Assembly: GCF_024199845.1 (NCBI RefSeq)
Contig: NZ_JANADO010000001.1
Location: 3,968,001-4,032,000, forward strand
From: Bradyrhizobium sp. CCGB12
GTDB lineage: Bacteria > Pseudomonadota > Alphaproteobacteria > Rhizobiales > Xanthobacteraceae
Direction of reading: 5' to 3'
Length of the DNA: 64,000 nucleotides
Every line of letters begins with the position of its first letter. Positions within the stretch are counted from its first letter, which is position 1. The notes under the pieces were generated by a model, which made no database searches, was not told the DNA's origin, and saw only the letters and a program-made list of their open reading frames with translations. Positions 42,489 to 52,511 of the stretch are shown here, piece by piece. The translations under genes and the position numbers were made by a program.

Positions 42489-43685
42489 TCAATTTCCGGC
42501 CACCTTATCGAACAGCACCCATCTGGTGCCGTCGAAGCGTGCCATCCTGGCCTTTCGCCAGCCAATCCGATTGGACGGGGTGACGTTGATGGTTAGGCCT
42601 GGCAGGAACGTCGCCAGCTGAACCCCTTGAATGTTGGTGGCCTGCCTGATGAGATTTTCCCGAGATAGGTCATCACCGCACTGCCGCAAGACCTCCACCA
42701 TGATCTGAGCTGTCGCATAGGGAAAAATCGATTCCTCGACGTCGTCGTTCGGCGCCCACGCCTTCATGAAGGCGCGATACTTGCGCATTCCAGCATCGTC
42801 ATCCCACGCGGGATCCTCCGAGGTCTTCAGCCAGAACGCGCTGATTGCGCCGGTCGAGGCCGCAAGTCCGGCCGGTCGCAGCACAGCCGAAATGCTACTG
42901 ACGCCGGACAGCAGAACATGTTGCACCTTCCAGCCGATCTCGTGCGCCTTGCGGATCGATTGCGCCGCAAAGCGTGCGTTTGACGCATGAAACAACGTAT
43001 CGGCACCAGAGGCCTTGAGCGCCAGGATTTGGGAATCGACCGTCGGCTCCATGATGTCGTAGCTAGCCTCTGCCACCACCATCGTTGCAGCGCGTGATCC
43101 CAGAGCGGCCTTGAAGCCGGCCAGATTGCCCTTCCCAAGATCATCGTTCTGATAAATCACGGCGATCTTTGCGTCAGGTTTGTTCGTCAGCAGATAATCC
43201 GCATAGATTTTGGTCTCAAGCGGTTGCGGCAACATGAATGTAGTCGTCCATGGCAGGTTCTCGGGATCGTCTAGCTTTGGTGTGCTGGCGAGCAACAAGA
43301 TCTGCGGAACCTGCTTGCTGTTGAGATATTTCGCTACGGCCAGGTTGGTCGGTGTGCCGATCGATCCGACGATCGCCAGCACCTCGTCATCCTCGACGAG
43401 TTTCCGCGTCTGCTGCACCGTCTTCGCCGGCGTGAAGGCATCGTCGAGCGAAACCAGCGTCACTTTGCGCCCGTTGATGCCGCCGGCCGCGTTGATCATT
43501 TTGAGGTAGGCCGCTTCAATCCGGCCGAAGCGGCTCAGCGACGAGATCGGCCCACTATAGGGAACCGTCTGGCCGATCCTGATCTCGGTGTCGCTAACGC
43601 CGGGACCGTACTTCCTGTCGGCCGCGACAGCTGACGAAGCAGCGACTGAAAGACTTAAAGCAGCAAGGATAAGGGGCCGGATCAT
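42489..43685 (-). CDS. Branched-chain-type ABC substrate-binding protein (Peripla_BP_6)
   Basis: 398 residues from ATG 43685, chosen because it opens on a signal peptide (MIRPLILAALSLSVAASSA, cleavage after AVA) with GAGG upstream. The mature part matches Leu/Ile/Val- or aromatic-acid-binding proteins: EIRIGQTVPYSGP, AYLKMINAAGGINGRKV (key part NAAGGINGR), IVGSIGTPTNLA, and IAVIYQNDDLGKG. No permease or ATPase genes lie nearby. It is divergent from the wHTH-TPR regulator, with 60 bp between starts. It may feed a transporter encoded elsewhere or serve a sensory role. Confidence 0.9.
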   Translation of the reverse strand: MIRPLILAALSLSVAASSAVAADRKYGPGVSDTEIRIGQTVPYSGPISSLSRFGRIEAAYLKMINAAGGINGRKVTLVSLDDAFTPAKTVQQTRKLVEDDEVLAIVGSIGTPTNLAVAKYLNSKQVPQILLLASTPKLDDPENLPWTTTFMLPQPLETKIYADYLLTNKPDAKIAVIYQNDDLGKGNLAGFKAALGSRAATMVVAEASYDIMEPTVDSQILALKASGADTLFHASNARFAAQSIRKAHEIGWKVQHVLLSGVSSISAVLRPAGLAASTGAISAFWLKTSEDPAWDDDAGMRKYRAFMKAWAPNDDVEESIFPYATAQIMVEVLRQCGDDLSRENLIRQATNIQGVQLATFLPGLTINVTPSNRIGWRKARMARFDGTRWVLFDKVAGN

Positions 43686-43745
43686 GGAGGAATACCTCGT
43701 CTTGGCGGCTTCGAAGGAGAGCGATTTGCTATCCCGAGTCGCAAG

Positions 43746-45404
43746 ATGATGCTGTACAATCGTCCCTGCGTCCCGAAACTCCGCCGAAATTTTCCGAAAG
43801 CTGGGTTCACGAGCCACCCCTTGTTGAGGTCATCGCAGCACACAATCGTCGTCGGCGACCGGATCCTGGATCTGGCCCGCGAAACCCTGCGCGACAGCCG
43901 GGGCGACATCGTCTCCCTGCGCCCGCGCGCCTGGGCGGTGCTTCGGCTGCTTGCGACACGGGCCGGACAGATGGTCAGCAAGAACGAAATCATGGCTGAG
44001 GTCTGGTCCGACTGCGAGGTCACGGAGGACTCCCTCGTCCAGGCCGTCGGTGACATCAGGCGCGCTTTGGGAGACGCGGGTCGGTCGGCCCTGAAGACGC
44101 TGCCGCGCCGCGGCTACATGCTGGTCGTCGATGAAATGCCTATCGACACCCTCGCCGTTTCCTGCGACACGGCGCGGCCATCCGAACTCGAAGAACTGCC
44201 GCCATCTTCACCGATGCCACACCTATCGATCGTAGTGCTACCGTTTGCCAATATTGGCGGCGATTCCACGCAAGACTACTTCGCCGACGGCGTGACCGAA
44301 AGCCTGACGACCGACTTGTCGCGCCTTGCCGGGTCGTTCGTCATCGGCCGCAACACTGCCTTCACCTTTAAAGGGAAAGCCGTCGACGCCAGGCGGATCG
44401 GTCGAGACCTGAACGTGCGCTATGTGCTGGAAGGCTCGGTGCAGCGTGGCGGCAACCGTTTTCGCCTGAATGCGCAGTTGACCGACACCGAGACGGGAAG
44501 CCATGTGTGGGCTGAGCGATTTGACAAGCCCGCAGCCGACCTGCTGGACATGCAGGACGAGATCGTCTCGCGCCTCGCCAATACCTTGAACGCCGAGCTC
44601 ATCAAGGCCGAAGCGAGACGTGCAGAGCGCTCGCCTCGACCCGACGCAATGGATTTGTACTTTCAAGGTAGGGCTTGCATCAACAAGGGCGTGACGCCGG
44701 TGTTCTTGGCACAGGCGCGGGATTTCTTCGCGCGCGCGCTCGCGCTTGATCCTGGCAACGTCGAAGCGGCCGTCGCTGCGGCCCAGATCGACGTGTCCGT
44801 AGCATCAGCCTTCCTGACCGATCACCCATCCGTGCATTTCGAATCCGCAGAGACCGCCTTGCATAAGGTTCTGGTTCATGCGCCCAATCATCCAAGAACC
44901 CACATGCTGCTAGGCGCCGTTCAGATGCAGACCAGGCGCGCATTGAGTGGCATCGCCGAATGCCGACAGGCACTCCTGCTGGATCCGAATTTGGCGGATG
45001 CACATGGGTTCATCGGACTTGGCAAGTTTCTGCTCGGTCGCGGCGAAGAGGTCGAGGAACATATCCGTGAAGCACTCCGGCTGTCACCGCACGATACGCG
45101 CACCTACCTCTGGTACATGTTTGTCGGGCTCGGCAAGCTGAGCATCGGCGCAGACGGCGAAGCCGTTGATTGGTTTCGCCGGAGCATCGAATGCAACCGA
45201 AATCACGCGCTCGCCCATTTTCACTTCGCAACCGCGCTGGCGCTGGTGGGAGACCTAGGGGAGGCACGCGCCGCCACCTTAGCCGGCCTTGCGGTCGATC
45301 CCAGCTTCACGATCCGCCGCTACCGCACCAAGGCCAGAGTCAATAATACAGCTCATCTTCGGTTCTATGAGGGGATGCGCCTAGCCGGCGTCCCTGAAAC
45401 GTGA
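43746..45404 (+). CDS. Winged-helix (OmpR/CadC-type) regulator with TolB-like and TPR domains
   Basis: 552 residues. An OmpR-type DNA-binding domain occupies about 33-128 (LDLARETLRDSRGDIVSLRP, then RRGYMLVV at its end). A TolB-like segment follows at about 145-275 (SIVVLPFANIGGD, YFADGVTESLTTDLSR, VRYVLEGSVQR). Tetratricopeptide-like helices run from about 290 to 540. No transmembrane helix is visible between the domains, so unlike CadC it looks cytosolic. It is divergent from the binding-protein/monooxygenase operon and is the likely local regulator. The effector is unknown. Met1 or Met2 could be the start. Confidence 0.88.
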   Translation: MMLYNRPCVPKLRRNFPKAGFTSHPLLRSSQHTIVVGDRILDLARETLRDSRGDIVSLRPRAWAVLRLLATRAGQMVSKNEIMAEVWSDCEVTEDSLVQAVGDIRRALGDAGRSALKTLPRRGYMLVVDEMPIDTLAVSCDTARPSELEELPPSSPMPHLSIVVLPFANIGGDSTQDYFADGVTESLTTDLSRLAGSFVIGRNTAFTFKGKAVDARRIGRDLNVRYVLEGSVQRGGNRFRLNAQLTDTETGSHVWAERFDKPAADLLDMQDEIVSRLANTLNAELIKAEARRAERSPRPDAMDLYFQGRACINKGVTPVFLAQARDFFARALALDPGNVEAAVAAAQIDVSVASAFLTDHPSVHFESAETALHKVLVHAPNHPRTHMLLGAVQMQTRRALSGIAECRQALLLDPNLADAHGFIGLGKFLLGRGEEVEEHIREALRLSPHDTRTYLWYMFVGLGKLSIGADGEAVDWFRRSIECNRNHALAHFHFATALALVGDLGEARAATLAGLAVDPSFTIRRYRTKARVNNTAHLRFYEGMRLAGVPET

Positions 45405-45438
45405 TCCGAAGGCCAGATAAAAATCGGACCCAGCTCAG

Positions 45439-45453
45439 TGTCCGCTCTGGGTC
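45439..45453. repeat. Left half of interrupted palindromic repeat B
   Basis: TGTCCGCTCTGGGTC abuts the left end of IS copy 2. Its complementary half abuts the right end of IS copy 1 at 40128-40142; the shared GGTC could be the target duplication of an IS insertion. Confidence 0.75.
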
Positions 45454-46945
45454 GATTCCGTTGAAGAAGTCCGTCTCGCGGCAGAGGCGGCCGCAAATTG
45501 CAGCGCGAACCGACCATCTCTCAGGCCGCTTTTGGCTGCGGCATTGGGACCAGCTTAGCTAGTTTCCGAAGGTTCTGCGCGGCTGCTGCGAGGAGGAACT
45601 CGTCACGGGCACCATTCGGTCCACGTAGTCGCAGTCGGTCTAGCCTGAGAATGCGTTTGAGGTGAGCGAACAACATTTCGACCTTCTTGCGCAGTCGTCT
45701 TGATGTTCGCCCCTCCCAGGTGTTGGCAATCGCCCGCGCCATGTCGCGGGCCTCCTCATGAATCGAACGAGGCACCCTTCGAGCAGGCGTGTTCGGGCAG
45801 CAGCGTGGCCTCAAAGCACAAGCGTCACAGTCAGCCTTGCTCGCTCGATAAAGCAACGTCTCGCCATCATTCACACGTGTCCCTGTTGTGGTCAGTGTCT
45901 TGCCGCCAGGACAGATATAAACGTCGCCGGCTGGATCATAATTGAAGTCCTCCCGTGCGAAGGTGCCGTCCTTGCGTGCCGATTTGTCGAACACGGTCAC
46001 ATGCGGCTCGATGCCGTGTTCATCGACCAGCCAGCCCAGCATGTCGGCTGAACCATAGGCACTATCACCGAGGAGTCTGGACGGGTGGAGAGCGAAGTTC
46101 TTCGCGGTTCGCTCGATCATGCGCTTGGCAGCGAGAACTTCCGCCTGCCGTATCGCCGTGGTCGGCTCCACGTCGACAATGATCGCGTTCTCCACATCGA
46201 TCAGATAGTTGGTAGAGTAGGCAAAGAAAGCCTGCCCGCCATGGGCGCCGGTCCAGCGTGCGGCTGGATCAGCCGGTGAGATGAACTTGGGGACGATCTC
46301 GGTCGCGGCCCCAAAAGCCGCATCGTCCAAGACGGCTAGATACTCGTCGATGGCACGGCTTGCAGCTTGTGGGGGCAACCCCTTCTCGCCCTCGACGCCG
46401 TTCTGCCGGTTCGCGTCGGCCTTGATCAGGCTGGCATCGACTGCAAAGCTTTCTCCGCCAACCAGCCCCTCGTCGATGCAGCGGCGCAATACGGCCTCGA
46501 ACAGCTGTCGCAACAGATCACTGTCGCGGAAGCGGCCATGTCGGTTCTTCGAGAAGGTCGAGTGATCGGGCACGTCACGATCGAGCCCAAGGCGGCAGAA
46601 CCAGCGGTATGCCAGGTTGAGGTGGACCTCTTCGCACAAGCGACGCTCCGATCGGATACCGAAGCAGTAGCCGACCAGCAGCATCCGGATCATCAGCTCG
46701 GGGGCGATCGAGGGACGCCCGATCGTGCTGTAGAAGGGTGACAGCTCTCGCCTCAGCCCATCGAGGTCCACGAACCTGTCGATTGATCGCAACAGATGAT
46801 CGCTCGGAATGTGCCGCTCGAGCGAAAACTCGTAGAACAACGCAGCCTGCTCACCCAGCTGATGTCCCATCATGATTCAGTCCTCTCGCGACGACTGAAT
46901 CAGCGAAGATCAATCGGCGCAAGCGTCGACTTTTTCAACAAAATC
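45454..46945 (-). mobile_element. IS1182-like insertion sequence, copy 2 (1492 bp)
   Basis: Same length, orientation and terminal repeats as copy 1 (GATTCCGTTGAAGAAGT at 45454-45470 and ACTTTTTCAACAAAATC at 46929-46945). Flanks are GGGTC on the left and CCTCC on the right. The CCTCC on the right equals the five bases to the left of copy 1, while the GGTC on the left equals the four bases to the right of copy 1. Thus the outer flanks match each other and the inner flanks match each other. Confidence 0.93.
45521..46873 (-). CDS. IS1182-family transposase, copy 2
   Basis: Intact 450-residue DDE transposase, identical by eye to copy 1 apart from Glu for Gly in the SIHE-ARD segment. The DDE residues, the Cys-rich insert and the upstream hairpin over the ribosome binding site are all preserved. 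Either copy could supply transposase for the bracketed segment. Confidence 0.94.
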   Translation of the reverse strand: MMGHQLGEQAALFYEFSLERHIPSDHLLRSIDRFVDLDGLRRELSPFYSTIGRPSIAPELMIRMLLVGYCFGIRSERRLCEEVHLNLAYRWFCRLGLDRDVPDHSTFSKNRHGRFRDSDLLRQLFEAVLRRCIDEGLVGGESFAVDASLIKADANRQNGVEGEKGLPPQAASRAIDEYLAVLDDAAFGAATEIVPKFISPADPAARWTGAHGGQAFFAYSTNYLIDVENAIIVDVEPTTAIRQAEVLAAKRMIERTAKNFALHPSRLLGDSAYGSADMLGWLVDEHGIEPHVTVFDKSARKDGTFAREDFNYDPAGDVYICPGGKTLTTTGTRVNDGETLLYRASKADCDACALRPRCCPNTPARRVPRSIHEEARDMARAIANTWEGRTSRRLRKKVEMLFAHLKRILRLDRLRLRGPNGARDEFLLAAAAQNLRKLAKLVPMPQPKAA

Positions 46946-46962
46946 CCTCCCAAAGCAGACAT
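46946..46962. repeat. Right half of interrupted palindromic repeat A
   Basis: CCTCCCAAAGCAGACAT abuts the right end of IS copy 2. The matching left half TGTCCGCTCTGCCTCC ends at 38635, against the left end of IS copy 1. Joined over CCTCC they give an imperfect palindrome of the same class as repeats B and C. Confidence 0.7.
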
Positions 46963-47034
46963 CCGGATTTCGTGAGTGCGTGCCGCGCGCTCGTTGGCAA
47001 GCGCGCGAAGACCTGTGAACTCTACCTGTGAACT

Positions 47035-48711
47035 CTAAAGCGCGGGCAAGCCGGGCGGCGGCTTGCGCATGTTGGAGGCCTGCTCATAGGCGTAGGCCAG
47101 ACGCAGCAGCTTGTGCTCGCTCCAGGCGCGGCCTGCGAAGGTGACGCCGAGCGGATAGTCGGGAGTGTCCTTGCCGTCGACCTCGTGGACAAAGCCGCAC
47201 GGCACCATGACGCTGGGATAGCCTGCCCTGGCGGCGATCGCGGCGCCTCCGCTGCCGGGGAACAGCACGGCATCGAGCTTGTGCTGGTTCATATAGGCAT
47301 CCATGCCGCGGGTCCTGGCGCTGAGCAGGTCCATGGCAAGTGCCGATTTGTACTCGCGTTCGCGTAAGTCGCCTCTGGTGAGGTCGGCGGCGAGGAAATT
47401 GTCATGGCCAAAGCGTAGCGCCCTCTCCGCATGCGCCTCGTTGAAGGCGACGATGTCTGCGATGCTCCTGACTTTCGTGTTGGTCACCCAATCCCTGAGG
47501 TAGAGGTTGAGATCGTGCTTCAGTTCGTAGAGGAAAACGATCCGCTGGGGGACCGGATTGCCCTTGCTGCCGCTCAACGGATTGCGGTTGAGGACAGCCA
47601 TGATCGTACCTGGTCCGCTCATCCAGCCGGCCGTCGGCATGCCGGCGCGCACGATCACGGCGCCGAGATCCTCCAGCACCTTGATCGCCTCCGCCGTCAC
47701 CTCCGCCCATTTGGGTGGCAGCTTGCCGTAGTAAGGATCGTTCAGCGGGTCGGCGGGGTCGCTCGGCACGCCGATACGCGCGCCCTTCATCGCATCGCGC
47801 GTGAGGTCGGCGGTGTAATCGGCTGGCCGCCGCTGCAGCTCTGTCGCCGCATCGCGCGGGTCCTTCGCGGCCACCACGTTGAGCAGCAGTGCCGCATCGC
47901 GTACCGTGCGCGTCATCGGCCCTGCGGTGTCCAGGCTATGCGCGATCGGGACGATGCCGGCACGGCTGATCAGCCCGAGCGTCGGCTTCACAGTGACGAC
48001 GCCATTCTGGCTGGCGGGAAACAGCAGCGAGCCCGAGGTCTCGGTGCCGATCGAGGCCGCACACAGACCGGCCGCCACCGCAACCGCCGAACCCGCGCTC
48101 GAGCCCCCGGGGGTTACGACCGGAATGCCCCGATCGTCCATCAGCGTTGGCGCGTAGGGATTCTTCACCTGACCGCCCAGCGACGAGTAGCCGTGGGGCA
48201 TGTCGATCGCGAGCATGTTGGAAAACTCGGTCAGGTTTGCCTTGCCGAGGATCACCGCGCCGGCGTTTCGCAGCAGCTTGACGACGGTCGCGTCTCTCTT
48301 TGCGCGCGCGCCCTCCAGCGCCAGCGAGCCCGCCGTGGTCGGCTGCTTGTCGCCGGTCGCAATGTTGTCCTTCACCAAAATCGGGATGCCGGCCAGCGGC
48401 CGTTTGGCCGACGGTCTTGTGCCGTCGAGCTTGCCCGCGATCCCAAGCGCGTCGGGATTGAGCGAGCGCACGGCGTTGAGCGCAGGCCCGCCGCAATCAT
48501 AGGCCTCGATGCGCGCGAGGTACGCTTTGGTCAGTGCCGTCGCATTGACCTGCCCACTGGCCAGCGCCTGAGCGATATCGCTCATCGCTGCATTGTCGAG
48601 TTTTGGGGTGGCCGACGCCTCGGCACTGACGGCCGCCGCCGTGATGCCGACATCGCGGCGGATCGGCTTCTTCAAGGCGGCCCTCGCCTGTCGGCGCGCG
48701 TCCCTGACCAT
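47035..48711 (-). CDS. Amidase (amidase-signature family), downstream of ABC operon
   Basis: 558-residue Ser-cisSer-Lys amidohydrolase. Catalytic Lys114 lies in ILVKDNIATG, the Gly/Ser-rich motif PGGSSAGSA spans about 201-209, and the likely nucleophile Ser228 lies in ETSGSLLFPAS. The first 40 residues form an unusual basic/Ala-rich extension without a clear hydrophobic core, so the true start may be further in. It is on the same strand as the dipeptide-type ABC genes, 221 bp downstream of the binding protein. It probably hydrolyses an amide imported by that transporter; the substrate is unknown. Confidence 0.9.
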   Translation of the reverse strand: MVRDARRQARAALKKPIRRDVGITAAAVSAEASATPKLDNAAMSDIAQALASGQVNATALTKAYLARIEAYDCGGPALNAVRSLNPDALGIAGKLDGTRPSAKRPLAGIPILVKDNIATGDKQPTTAGSLALEGARAKRDATVVKLLRNAGAVILGKANLTEFSNMLAIDMPHGYSSLGGQVKNPYAPTLMDDRGIPVVTPGGSSAGSAVAVAAGLCAASIGTETSGSLLFPASQNGVVTVKPTLGLISRAGIVPIAHSLDTAGPMTRTVRDAALLLNVVAAKDPRDAATELQRRPADYTADLTRDAMKGARIGVPSDPADPLNDPYYGKLPPKWAEVTAEAIKVLEDLGAVIVRAGMPTAGWMSGPGTIMAVLNRNPLSGSKGNPVPQRIVFLYELKHDLNLYLRDWVTNTKVRSIADIVAFNEAHAERALRFGHDNFLAADLTRGDLREREYKSALAMDLLSARTRGMDAYMNQHKLDAVLFPGSGGAAIAARAGYPSVMVPCGFVHEVDGKDTPDYPLGVTFAGRAWSEHKLLRLAYAYEQASNMRKPPPGLPAL

Positions 48712-48932
48712 AAGGCCGCGACGATGGCATCATGCCAGTGTTTTGCCCGACGGGTCAATGTCTCCACGTCTCGCGCAGACCATTGCCCAAGTAACACGCA
48801 AGCCATTGAAATGACTAACCCCGGCTACTGTGCATGGGGTTGTTTTTCAGCCTTTTGTTTTGGGTGCGTCGTCACCTCTCCCCGCCGGGGAGAGATCGAC
48901 ACGAAGGCTATCTCGACTTGATCGAGCAGGCC
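48712..48932. other. Intergenic region between amidase and binding-protein genes
   Basis: 221 bp on the minus-strand operon. No convincing gene or hairpin was found. It may hold a secondary promoter for the downstream amidase, since other gaps in the operon are far shorter. Confidence 0.35.
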
Positions 48933-50429
48933 CTACTCCCAATGCCAGGTCGAGAAATCGTTCTCGTATTGCGGGACGTCCTTCCAGACGCCCTTCAGCT
49001 TCTTGTTGGTGATGGTGATCAGCTGCGGCTGGTACAGGAAGCCGGCGACCGCGTCGGTGGCCAGCATGCGCTGGGCATCGCCGAGCAGTTTTGCGCGGCC
49101 GGCCTCATCAGGCGTCGAGACGATCTGCTTGTAGAGCGCGTTGAAGGCCTCGTTGTTGTAGCCGAGATAGTAGTCCGGCTCGGTGATCTTGACGAGGTCG
49201 AACGGCTCGACATGGCTGACGATGGTGAGGTCGTAGTTATGAGGACCGTTCGCCGCGAACACCTGCGACAGCCATTGCGCCCATTCCACGTTCTCGATCT
49301 TGGCGACGATGCCGACCTTGGCGAGCTGGGCCGCGAGGATTTCGCCGCCCTGCCGCGCATAAGACGGCGGTGGCAGCTTGAGCGACAATTCGAGCGGCGT
49401 GGTGACGCCGGCCTCCGCGAGCAGCTTCTTGGCCTTCTCGGGGTCGTAGGGATTGATGCCTGTCGTGTCGACGTAGCCGAGCGCGCCCGGCACGTAGAAG
49501 CTGCCGATCGGCGTGCCGAAGCCGTCGACGGCGCCGTCGATCATCGCCTTGCGATCGATCGCGGCGAGGATGGCGCGGCGCACGCGGACGTCGTCGAGCG
49601 GCTTCTTCTTCTCGTTGATTCCGACGATGGTCTTGGCGCGCGAGCCGCCGACCTGGACGTTGAAGCGCGGATCGGCCTTGAACTGCGCCATGGTCCGCTG
49701 TGCCGCCACGCGTGGGAACGCATCGACGTCGCCCGAGAGCAGCGCCGCAGTCTGGGCGGCCGGATCCGAGATGAAGCGGATCGTCACCTTGGACAGCTTG
49801 ATTGCAGCGGCGTTGCGATAGTCGGCCCATTTGGTCAGGGTGATCGAGGAGCCCTTGGCCCAAGCCCCGAGCTGATAGGGACCGGTGCCGACCGGCTGCG
49901 TGACATTGGTGGCGGCGCTCTTCGGCTCGACGATCGAGCCGCTCGCCTGCCCCAGCAGGAACGGCAGGTTCGGCTCGCCATATTTCAAAGTGACCACGAT
50001 CGTGTCGGCGTCAGGCGCCTCGACCTTCTCGAAAGCCTGGAACAGGCTCTTGTCCTTGTTGGTGCTGGTCGGCGCGGCGTTGCGCTCGAACGAGAACTTC
50101 ACCGCGGCGGAATTGAACGGCTCGCCATTGTGGAATTTGACGCCCTTGCGCAGCTTGAACGTATAGGTCTTCAGGTCCGGCGAGGCGGTCCAGCTCTCGG
50201 CCAGCAGTGGCGAGACGGAGCCATCCTCGTTGATCTTGGTCAGCGTCTCATAGATGTTGTAGAGCGTGACCTCGGCGATCGCGGCGGCAGCGGCGTTGGT
50301 CGGATCGAGCCCCGGCGGCTCCAGCGCCATCGCCATGACGACGCTGTCCTTCTTGCTCTGCGCCAGCACGGGCAGAGGCGCCGTGACGAGCGCGGCAGCA
50401 AATGCGACAATCGATAGTTTCCTCAACAT
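48933..50429 (-). CDS. ABC substrate-binding protein, dipeptide/oligopeptide type (SBP_bac_5)
   Basis: 498 residues with a signal peptide (MLRKLSIVAFAAALVTAPLP, cleavage after LAQ or VLA). ATG 50429 is preceded by GGGGAG. The hallmark family regions are present: EPPGLDPTN, ITLTKWADY, KTYTFKLRKGVKFHNGEPF (key part LRKGVKFHNGEPF), PVGTGPYQL, and VRRAILAAIDR. It is encoded 55 bp after the second ATPase gene. It belongs to the amidase-flanked transport operon and probably delivers peptides or amide compounds to the DppBC-type permease. Confidence 0.93.
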   Translation of the reverse strand: MLRKLSIVAFAAALVTAPLPVLAQSKKDSVVMAMALEPPGLDPTNAAAAAIAEVTLYNIYETLTKINEDGSVSPLLAESWTASPDLKTYTFKLRKGVKFHNGEPFNSAAVKFSFERNAAPTSTNKDKSLFQAFEKVEAPDADTIVVTLKYGEPNLPFLLGQASGSIVEPKSAATNVTQPVGTGPYQLGAWAKGSSITLTKWADYRNAAAIKLSKVTIRFISDPAAQTAALLSGDVDAFPRVAAQRTMAQFKADPRFNVQVGGSRAKTIVGINEKKKPLDDVRVRRAILAAIDRKAMIDGAVDGFGTPIGSFYVPGALGYVDTTGINPYDPEKAKKLLAEAGVTTPLELSLKLPPPSYARQGGEILAAQLAKVGIVAKIENVEWAQWLSQVFAANGPHNYDLTIVSHVEPFDLVKITEPDYYLGYNNEAFNALYKQIVSTPDEAGRAKLLGDAQRMLATDAVAGFLYQPQLITITNKKLKGVWKDVPQYENDFSTWHWE

Positions 50430-50484
50430 GCGTAACTCCCCGGCCTGTTCTTGTCTTATGCCTACGCCAATTCCGCGGTGGACA

Positions 50485-51491
<1,007 letters not shown>

Positions 51492-51495
<4 letters not shown>

Positions 51496-52511
51496 GCGGT
51501 TAGCGCTCCGACGCGTTCAGCCATCGAAACATCAGTCCTGATGCAGCGAACGAAGTGGCCTGGGCCGACGTCCACCATCGGCGGCAACGCCGCACGGCAC
51601 TGATCGATCACGAGCGGACACCGATCGGAGAAGGTGCAGCCGGAAGGCAAATCGGCGAGCTCCGGCACCGTGCCCGAGATCGTCTTCAGCCGCGTCCCCT
51701 TGCGTGCGCCGAGCTTGGGGCGGGCACGGAACAGGCCCTGCGTGTAGGGATGCCCCATGCGCCGGAACACCTCGTCGGTTGGCCCGCTCTCGACGACGGT
51801 GCCGCCATACATCACCATCATGCGCTGCACGTTCTCGGCGATGACGCCGAGATCGTGCGAGATCAGGATCATCGACATGCCGCGCTCCTCGACGAGATCG
51901 GCGATGAGGTCGAGGATCTGGCCCTGGATGGTGACGTCGAGCGCGGTGGTCGGCTCATCCGCGATCAAAAGATCCGGCTCGCAGGCGAGCGCCATGGCGA
52001 TGGTGACGCGCTGGCGCTGGCCGCCGGAGAACTGGTGCGGATAGGCATCGACCCGCCGTGCGGCATCAGGCAGCCCGACGCGGTCGAGCAACGCGATGGT
52101 CTCGCGCCGCGCCTGCGACGCCGAATATTTCTTGTGACGCCGCAGCGGCTCGGCGACCTGGTGGCCGATCGTGTGCATCGGATTGAGCGCCGTCATCGGC
52201 TCCTGGAAGATCATGCTGATGCGGTTGCCGCGCAGGCGGCAATAATCCGCATCCGATAGCCCGACGAGCTCGTTGCCATCCAGCTTGATGCTGCCGGTGA
52301 CGACCGCGCTGTCCGGCAAGAGGCCCATCAGCGACAGCGCCGTCACCGACTTGCCGCAACCGGATTCGCCGACGAGCCCGAGCGTCTCGCCGCGCTTGAG
52401 GGCAAAGCTGACGCCGCGCACGGCCTGCGCCGGCCCGCGGCTGGTATTGAGGCGGACCCCAAGATTGCCGACTTCGATCAGCGGCATGGCTGCGTGATCA
52501 GGCATCGTCAC
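51492..52511 (-). CDS. ABC transporter ATPase, OppD/DppD type
   Basis: 339 residues. Walker A GESGCGKS, signature [15 protein letters not shown] and Walker [13 protein letters not shown] are intact, and the C-terminal Cys motif [14 protein letters not shown] matches the Opp/Dpp group. Start and stop each overlap the neighbouring genes by 4 bp, so it is a tightly coupled operon member. Confidence 0.93.

Noticed and set aside
38636..46945. Simple composite transposon with ordinary outer target duplication
   Set aside because: The outer CCTCC match alone would fit, but it does not explain why the inner flanks of the two IS also rebuild a second palindromic repeat. Circle integration explains both.
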